Positions 56,786-64,000 of a stretch of 64,000 nucleotides of DNA are shown here, piece by piece. The stretch covers positions 40,960,353 through 41,024,352 of the forward strand of contig CM060198.1 of NCBI GenBank assembly GCA_030549335.1, in the 5' to 3' direction. This DNA comes from Pontederia crassipes (lineage: Eukaryota; Streptophyta; Magnoliopsida; Commelinales; Pontederiaceae). How positions within the stretch are numbered: the first letter of the stretch is position 1; each line of letters begins with the position of its first letter. The position numbers and the translations under genes were made by a program. The notes under the pieces are model-generated. The model was not told the DNA's origin. It saw nothing but the letters and a program-made list of their open reading frames with translations, and made no database searches.

Positions 56786-59700
56786 TAAGGATATTTAAGT
56801 CATTTAGAGGAAAGCCTAAGAAATTCTAGACTAGTCTCTAGAAAAAGCATCCAAACCTTCTTCTCTTCTTTTTTTATTTTCTTACAATCCTAAAAAATTA
56901 AGAAAGAAATAGAAAAAAACAAGGAGGACGGGGGCAATGAGAAAGATGACAAGGACAAGGAAAATGGGATCAACATCAACAAAGAAAGATATCAAAGACT
57001 TAGTTACGTAAAAGGGATCCAACTCTCTCCCATCTCAATGGTGTGTTTATTTGGATTGAGAGATCTAAGAACACCCTAATTCTTAGTAGGAATTGTGATT
57101 GAGGATGCATTGGTCATGTGTTTAGATCTAAATGTTTTATGCTTAGATCTATATGTTTATATGCTTAAAAAATGATGATCATGCATTAGGTCTATAATTT
57201 TGTATGTTTTATATAAGAACCCTAATTCCTCTTTATATTAGGATTTCCATGATTTTATTGATTATATGCCTATTAGATCCATATGAATGTCCTTTAAGTT
57301 TGTTATAGATGATATGCATTATTTCTTAAAGTTTCTTTGAAAAATATGAAATTTCGGATGGAAGATCGGACTTTCAGGATGCTGGCATGGCCGTGCGAGG
57401 TCCCAATGGCGGTGACCAATATAGCTGAAGATAGAGTTGTAGGCCACAACCGTGACAAACTTATCATGACCATGAGTCAGGCAGGGCCGTGACTGTCCAA
57501 ATCATGACTATGAGCAATGAAAAGGAATAGGGTAAAGACGGGCTCTCTAACACTTGTGACGATACTATCACTACCGTTACATTGCTTGGACGCAACCATA
57601 ACCAATCAAAGAATGATTGTGATGAGAGGCTAAAGGGTGTGAGGCACTATAACGACTATGAATTCCAAGGATCATGATCGTAACCAAGCACTGGCATGGG
57701 CGTGACCAATGTTTTACGGTCGTGACCAATGCAGATTGACTTGAATGATGTTCTAAACCTATTTTTTAATATATATAGGTTATGTATAGATGTTAATGAT
57801 TTTATATGACACATAGATATACGTAATGCATGCTCAGTCGTAAGTAGGCTAAAAGATGAGAAGATTGATGTGAATGTTTAATGTATTGATGACCCTAATA
57901 AAATATAAAATTGAAAAAAATGCCTCGACACTCATTATGTTAAGTAGTAAATGCCTTTCACCTTATGATGATTGAGACTTCCCATAAAATAATGCCATCA
58001 CTTGAAAGGATGTTTGAGATTTCCTATGGGCCTTGACCAAGTTGTAATGATGTTACGTTAAGCCTTCAATTAAGCAAAGATGAAAGATGAATAAGAAGTA
58101 AATTTCTTTCACCTTAAGGTGATTAATACTTCTTCGAAAAATAATGCTATCACCTAATAGGTGTTTGAGATTTCCAAGGGCCCTATGGCCTAGTAAACAA
58201 TGTAATGATGTTAAACAATGTTGTTCATTTAAGTAAATACAAAGCATGTTATGTGATGAAGTTAAAGAAAATAATAATTAAAGTTAAAGATGAGAAATAA
58301 ATGTCTTTCACCTTATAGTGACTGAGACTTTTCGAAAATAATGCTATCACCTAAACGATATAAAGAAAAAAGATTTAATATGATAAGGTTAATGTAAGTG
58401 AGGTCATGAGGTATCCCAATAATATTTTGTTTTAATGAAAGAAAGTAAGATGAATGAATGCCCCAAAGGGTTATAAAGTAATCATAAGGAAATGTAAGGT
58501 AAAGTATGAAAGACGATAAGTATCAAGTATGGATCAAGGAATTATAAAGAAACTCCTAAGGCGTACATGATAATGAAAGATGTATATTCTTATTATATGA
58601 CACTTGCATATGATGATTCTCAAGTGAAGCAGGTATGTCCAAGGTATTTACGTTTCAATGAATGCTATGTCAAAGAATGAATTACATGATATAATGTCAT
58701 GTAAAGATTATGATATAGTTCATGTCATGCATGTCCATATGTTTATAATATTATGATGACAATTGCATCACATGTAGTATCATGTGATAGATTATTATGC
58801 ATGACCTTTACGTACTCTAACTGAGAAATCATGCACTCTAGACCATACAGGTAACCAAAATTAAGTGATGGATGACAACTCATTACACGAATGGACCCCC
58901 AACTTTGAGTCGATTTTCAACTGGTTCCTCAACTTCAATTTATAACCAGAACGTTCATCATCTTTTATTTTCTTGCACGATTAGTCCTCTTGACCAGTGA
59001 TAGTGGGTTTCCCGGTTGTGGCCGACACGTCAGTCATTTTTCTCTCATCCACGTCATTTAAGTCATCCACGTCATTTAATGCTCCAAATCAGATAAATTA
59101 TACAAATCATCCTCCAACTTTGAATCGATTTCTAAATAGTCCTCCAACTTTGATATTATTGCACGATTCATCCACTTGACCGGTAAGAAACAGTCTCTCG
59201 ATTATCTTGCGATGTGGCATGATAAAATATAATAAAAAATTTTAACTAGCTGACATCACACAATAAAAAATATTATAAAAATTTAAGGACGCGGATGAGC
59301 TGACAGAGGGGGAGTGTCGGCCCCCCTCTCTAAGCTCGCCCTTTGGCGAGTTGGCATAGGGGGCGCCGACCCCCCTCTCTAAGCTCGTCCACTAGCGAGC
59401 TTTGCACAAGGGGCGCCAACGCCCCCTCGCGAGCTCCTCGACGTTCTAAACGATTCAAAGTTGAGATACTATAAAAAATAAAAATGATAGGAGCGTCGAC
59501 GAACTCGCGAGGGGGTGTTAGCTCCCCTTGTGCGAAGCTCGCCCACTCGCTAGTGGGCGAGCTTGGAGAGGGGGGCCGACATCCCTCCTCTGCCAGTTCG
59601 TCCGCTCGTCCGCGTCCTAAAATTTTTGTAATATTATTTATTATGTGATGTCAACTAGTTAAAAAATTTTATTATATTTTATTATGTCATGTCATAAGAT

Positions 59701-60320
59701 AATCGAGAGAGTGTTTCTTACCGGTCAAGTGGATGAATCGTGCAATAATATCAAAGTTGGGGGACTATTTAGAAATCGATTCAAAGTTGGGGGATGATCC
59801 GTGTAATTTACCTAGTTTGGAGCGTTAAATGATGTGGATGACTTAAATGACGTGGATGAGAGAGAAATGACTAACGTGTCAGCCACGTATGCAAGGCAAC
59901 CGAAAAACTCACTATCACCGGTCAAGAGGACTAATCGTGCAAGAAAAATAAAAGATGAGGGACATTCTAGTTATAAATTGAAGTTGGAGGACCAGTTGAA
60001 AATCGACTCAAAGTTGGAGGACTATTCGCGTAATTTACCCATGACAACTCAAGTTCATGACGAAATGTTACACATGCTTAATGTTTAATAAGTTTTATGG
60101 TTCTAGTTGAACATTGAGCCTAATGATGTAATAAAGGGTTTTAGGCATTTAATGTCTTATGAAATATTAATTGTTCTAAGTAACAAAAAGTTTTTGTTTA
60201 TTATGAATTTCATTGAAACATCAAAGTCTTCTACTATTAAATGATGTATAGCGAATGAGCCAACGATACAAAATTTTTGTAAATGCCCAAAACGTTTAGG
60301 GGTGATTTCGAGTCGTTACA
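56786..60320 (-). repeat. LTR copy B, inverted relative of copy A, truncated
   Basis: On the plus strand it ends GATTTCGAGTCGTTACA (60304-60320), complementary to the start of copy A. GACACTCATTATG...AAATGCCTTTCACCTTATGATGATTGAGACTTCC blocks repeat (57940, 58100, 58300), mirroring those in A. Similarity to A ends at ATATTTAAGTCATTTAGAGG (56791), so about 40 terminal bases are missing. The foldback element 58883-60040 interrupts it. Confidence 0.72.
58883..60040. mobile_element. Palindromic foldback element, 1.16 kb, TSD ATGACAACTCA
   Basis: ATGACAACTCA flanks both sides (58872-58882 and 60041-60051). The two halves are reverse complements nearly throughout: TTACACGAATGG...CCAACTTTGAGTCGATTTTC on the left pairs with GAAAATCGACTCAAAGTTGG...CGCGTAATTTACCC on the right. 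The axis is near 59465 within an AT-rich loop. Towards the centre lie GC-rich arms with GGGGGCGCCGAC and GCTCGCCCNCT words (59280-59445 and 59490-59610). The 11-bp duplication and long inverted arms suggest a Mutator-like foldback. Reading frames (58997-59179, 59834-60088) are by-products. Confidence 0.88.
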
Positions 60321-61083
60321 TGAAAATATAAAATTTGATTACACTTATCATTTAATAATCAAAAGAAGCAATAGAGTAATTTCTACTGCAATGAAAAATA
60401 TAAAAATACACTTATAATTTAATAATCAAAACAAACAAGAATCCTGCAATAAGAAGGCACTGAGCATAAGAATTGTGTTTAATAGAAAGAATTTAAATTG
60501 ATAATAATTGGATCATAAGTTCCGCAAAGCTTCACTAATAAAAAGAGAACTTCATAGACTTAAGTATTGTCATGAAAACAGGAGAAGAAAAAAATATAGA
60601 ATCCAAAATTATATAAATATTGACTCTAAAAAAGAACACAATGATCTTGCAATGATCGCCCATCAAGAACACTACATACTCTTCAACCTTCAAATTGTTG
60701 AATCCACTTCATGCTTTTGCATAGGCTTCAACATTCAAGTTTCACATTTTTTTCTCTAATGAAAACCACAACAAATAATGCCTTTGTAATCCTTATTTAT
60801 AGGTTTTCCAACCCTTGGTAGTCTCAAATAAGGTTGAGATGGATATAATGCTCTTTTGCTTCTTTTCCAAGTTAAACAGATAAACATCATGCACAATTGA
60901 CTTGTGATAATGGTTGTCACGGTCATGAATAAAGAGGAAATGAATTTTTTTAATTCATAAATATGAAATTTATTTCCCATGACCTATAATTCATGATTGT
61001 GAATCGTACAATTCATAACATTACATCGTCTCATATTAAATCATGAAATATGAGTACACAACTATGATTTTGACATTTATGGT
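60321..61083. repeat. Retrotransposon-like DNA left of the ATGGT insertion
   Basis: The minus strand has GGAAAACCTATAAATAAGGA at about 60804-60785, a TATA-type LTR promoter, and CATGACC-type words continue across the insertion at 62721. No ends are defined. Confidence 0.35.
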
Positions 61084-61274
61084 TGATGCATGCAAAATAT
61101 AGCATATTTTAGATTATTATTTTAGTTAATTTTTCTGTAATTTGTTCATGGCATGCATCATTTTTTAGTCACTTTTAATCGTAATTCCGGATTTATTAAT
61201 TTTAATTATTAATTCTCTGAATATTTTAATTGTGGATGGATTAATTAAATTTGAATAATTATTTTGCAGGAAAA

Positions 61275-61690
61275 TTCAAAACACGGCCGAATTTCAAAGA
61301 ATTTATTACGACCGAGATTTGGCTTTACACCCAAGCCGTTTTGGGTGAGATTTGAAGGGGTAAAGATTAAAGGATTTTATCTTTTGGGCATAATGGCATG
61401 AAGATGAAGATTTTTGGCCGAGATTCAAAAGGAGTAACAATTGAATGATTTTATCTTTTGGGCGTAACAAGATTAAATTCCTTCCTTACGGCCGAGATTT
61501 GGAGGGAGTAAAAGGAATTTTATCTCTTTGGGAGTAAAGATTTAATTCTTTATTACGGCCGAGATTCTAAGGGAGTAAAGATAAAAAGGATTTATCTTTG
61601 GGCATAATGATAAAAGGATTTATCTTTGGCCGAGTTTATCTCATAATTTTAAAGTCAACCGTACGATGTTACGGCCGAGATCAAATTGAA
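61275..61690. repeat. ACGGCCGAGATT repeats within the solo LTR
   Basis: GGCCGAGATTNNAAGGGAGTAA followed by ATTTTATCTTTTGGGCATAA recurs five to six times, at about 61284, 61420, 61490, 61555, 61627 and 61672. Confidence 0.8.
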
Positions 61691-61697
61691 GGCCGTC

Positions 61698-61712
61698 CGC
61701 ACCCTATAAATA
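61698..61712 (+). promoter_or_regulatory. LTR TATA box
   Basis: CACCCTATAAATACGTG is a standard plant TATA box, placed in the middle of the 1.64-kb LTR as expected for its promoter. Confidence 0.65.
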
Positions 61713-62725
61713 CGTGAAGAATCCGTCGTTTCAATTGGTGCTCTGAAGTTCAGATTTCTTCCACGGCGAGTCGTGAGCTCTGCAGGCTACGACCAAGAGG
61801 AGAGAGGTGCGACGGTTGGAGGTTGATCGCGACCTTGATCAAGTCCGAGAGGCTGCCTGATTGTTTGCCAGATTCGAGATCTCTATTTTGGGTGTAATTC
61901 TTTCAATTTTTATGATTTGTATTTTATTATCTCTCCGAAATTTCTAGGATGAACTCCATATTTTTAGGATTATTATTTTAGGAGATTATTAATTGAAGGA
62001 AAATGTTTGGACCCTATTTTATTTGTTTTAATCTTTTCTGATCAATTATTAATTGTGCTTAATGCTTTCATATTAGTTAATTAAATTTCTGAATTAGGCT
62101 ATACCAGTTTGTGGAGTGTTTAATTTCAGAATTCATCATACTAATTATAATTGATTTTATTTGGAATTAATAATTGACATAAATTTGATAACTAGTGTGT
62201 GGAGAATCAAGTTTGTGTGGTCTATTAATCTATACCAGTTTGTGGAGTGATTAATAGTCTAGAGAATTCAATTTAATGCATCTTAATTTTAATATGATTT
62301 TGGGGGTACCAGTCGTGGAGACTTCAATTCTTATTAAATTAAGATAGTTCTATATGATTAGATTGAGGGATGCCAGTCGTGGAGACCACAAGTTAATCAT
62401 GTTAGATTATTTTAGGGAGACTCTAATCCATCTTTAAAGATTAAATTTATCTTTTATGGTTCAAATATTTATCCTGATCTATTTTCATCCTAAGGCCTAA
62501 CTTCAACACCATTATCTTATCTTTATCTTATTTTCTTTATTTTATTTCATAAAACATCTTTCCAAAAATCCATGTTTTTCCTCTCTTATTAATTTATAGA
62601 TCCAGATATTGAATTAATAATATTCCTCGTGGGTTCGACACTCTTACTCCTATTTACTATATTACTTGAGCGACTAGTGCACTTGCTAGCAAATTTTATT
62701 GTTACAAATTTAACGCATCAATGGT

Positions 62726-63502
62726 CCATGAAATTATGATCATGACATGATGATGAAATTGTCAATCTTTCTTTCATGAACACATGACATCATTTTGATG
62801 TCCATTATCATGGTGTTTCATAGTCCATGATTTTTTTATGAAGAATTCATTATTTGTGCAGAACTTGTGAATGCATGGTTTGCGTCTGGTCTTCCATTTT
62901 CACGACCATGAATAAGTCATTCATGATACTCTAAATTTTAGTTGTGATCTACAAGATAGGTTAGAGATGCCTAGGGGTCGTTTGGTATGGGGTGATGCAG
63001 ATAGATTAGCGATGATTTTATTTGAAAATTCATAGGACTTACCATAGTGCCACGTTGGTTAGAGCGAATCACCGCTAATTTTATTTTATCTAGTAATTAA
63101 AATTACCACACATCTAATCTAGATAGCATCCAGATGTTTATATACATTACCACCAAATTGGGATTCATAAATCTCGATGTGTGTGCAAATACTCTGACCG
63201 GCAATCTCTTTGTGATTTATCACACTTTTAAAGGACATCAGAATCATCGTCGGAAACCTCCCATCTCCTAAAAAATGCATGCAAAATATCTAGTTTAGGT
63301 AGCTTTGCTTGAATGAGGTACATGTAGATTTAGATTCAGCTTCAACCTCATATAGTTCAACTCGCGTTCTTAACCCATGAACAATATGGGATCCGAAGCT
63401 TCCTTCGTAACACTTTTAAATGTAATATCTTACTAGAATATGTAAGATAAAGGAATATTAAAGTATAGGTTATGTTTTCAAATGATCCATGAATAATTCA
63501 CT
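62726..63502. other. Repeat-like DNA, possible MITE near 62975
   Basis: AGGGGTCGTTTGGTATGGGG (62974) resembles the terminus of common plant MITEs, but I find no matching inverted end. No gene is seen. Confidence 0.3.
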
Positions 63503-64000
63503 ATCACAACCATGATGTAAACTAATTTAAACTAGAGTTTGCGACTTATTATGAATGATGAAATAGAAGTTAAAAAAAGTGTATAATTCCTCTAAATGGC
63601 ACATTAAAATGATAACGTAGATAATTAAATCCCACAGTTTATAATTAATCATTCAAAGCAATTAACTAGGGTACACACAACCACAAAATCATAAAAAACA
63701 TGCTTTTTATAAGATACAAAATTACTTTCATGTATATAATACATATCATAATCTCTTTATATCCCAACAAAAGAATATGATAGATACACGCCTTCTATGT
63801 TGCATACCCAGGTTTCACCTCATAATTAATTAACTCAATCAAGTGTTAAATAAGTTAGTTGTTTTATATTATTTAATGTAATTTGATTCTAACAAGAAAG
63901 TTATCTTAAGATAATAATAAAGAGTTAATTAAGCATCATCAGGGATTTGTCAGTTAATTACTATTTGGCTTAAGTTCGACAAAAATATTATTATGTAAAA
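63503..64000 (+). repeat. LTR related to the solo LTR at 7313, cut by the window edge
   Basis: TATCACAACCATGATGTAAACTAATTTAAAC and TTTGCGACTTATTATGAATGATGAAAT parallel TGTCACAACCTCGATTTAAACC and TTTGTGACTCATTACGGATGATCAAAT at 7313-7370. AAGATACAAAAT and ACACGCCTTCT words follow in the same order. Confidence 0.65.

Larger units (their letters stand above)
61084..62720 (+). mobile_element. Solo LTR, 1.64 kb, TSD ATGGT
   Basis: It starts TGATGCATGCAAAATATAG and ends TTTAACGCATCA. ATGGT flanks both sides (61079-61083, 62721-62725). It has ACGGCCGAGATT repeats (61284-61670), CACCCTATAAATACGTG (61700), TACCAGTTTGTGGAGTG-type repeats (62100-62390), and GTGGGTTCGACACTCTTACT...GTGCACTTGCTAGC near its end (62630), a phrase typical of the 3' end of gypsy (Tat/Athila-like) LTRs. 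No internal part adjoins. Confidence 0.92.

Noticed and set aside
53437-60320. Copies A and B as a 5'/3' LTR pair
   Set aside because: They are in opposite orientation, whereas the LTRs of one element must be direct repeats.
62970-63260. MITE starting GGGGTCGTTTGGTATGG
   Set aside because: No matching inverted terminus or target duplication found, so it is mentioned only as a hint.

Overview
This window looks like nuclear DNA from a flowering plant with a large, repeat-dominated genome. The only convincing host gene is a two-exon gene for NDUFA6 (B14, an LYR-family subunit of mitochondrial complex I) on the minus strand, with exon 1 at 20373-20585 and exon 2 at 14986-15171. The very high third-position GC of exon 1 suggests a monocot (inference); I cannot name the species. 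Almost everything else is transposable-element DNA, mostly dead, and heavily nested.

Layout. 1-4419: the 3' part of a decayed CACTA (En/Spm) transposon with a small GGGTCGGGT-type MITE inside it. 4420-7112: a minus-strand gypsy-like retrotransposon (gag-like remnant, primer-binding site, 1.7-kb LTR) interrupted by that CACTA. 7113-12230: an old LTR-like sequence split by a 2.9-kb solo LTR with matching 5-bp target duplications. 12230-14740: AT-rich filler, an eroded MITE copy and a 41-bp SINE stub with a perfect 16-bp target duplication. 14740-20840: the NDUFA6 gene; its 5.2-kb intron holds a complete SINE and a LINE 3' end, and its promoter has two TGGGCC (site II) elements next to a roughly 28-unit ATT microsatellite. 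21322-22359: a non-autonomous hAT-like element with an exact 8-bp duplication. 22832-24833: a solo LTR. 25708-33258: two inverted 0.64-kb arms enclosing a gag-only Sirevirus-type copia element (27453-32100). 33260-35100: a dead LINE reverse transcriptase. 35108-38861: LTR-derived DNA in which a 1.6-kb segment with a gene-like insert is tandemly duplicated.

38943-51015 is a four-level nest: an LTR is split by a CACTA element (39820-50652, duplication ACC), which is split by a Mutator-like element with long inverted repeats (41737-47444, 9-bp duplication), which is split by a 3.2-kb solo LTR (43807-46970). The CACTA also carries a 1-kb GGCCGTGACGG minisatellite and 1.3 kb of palindromic subterminal repeats. 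51019-53190: a Sirevirus LTR fragment joined to a broken TNP2 transposase. 53437-60320: two related LTRs in opposite orientation, the second carrying a 1.16-kb palindromic foldback element. 61084-62720: another solo LTR (duplication ATGGT). The window ends inside an LTR related to the one at 7313.

Function. Only NDUFA6 appears intact. All transposase, gag and reverse-transcriptase regions seen contain frameshifts or stops. Many boundaries rest on target-site duplications read directly from the sequence. I saw no novel enzymatic system, CRISPR array, rRNA or tRNA gene; the interest lies in nesting, palindromes, repeat architecture and the survival of one housekeeping gene.
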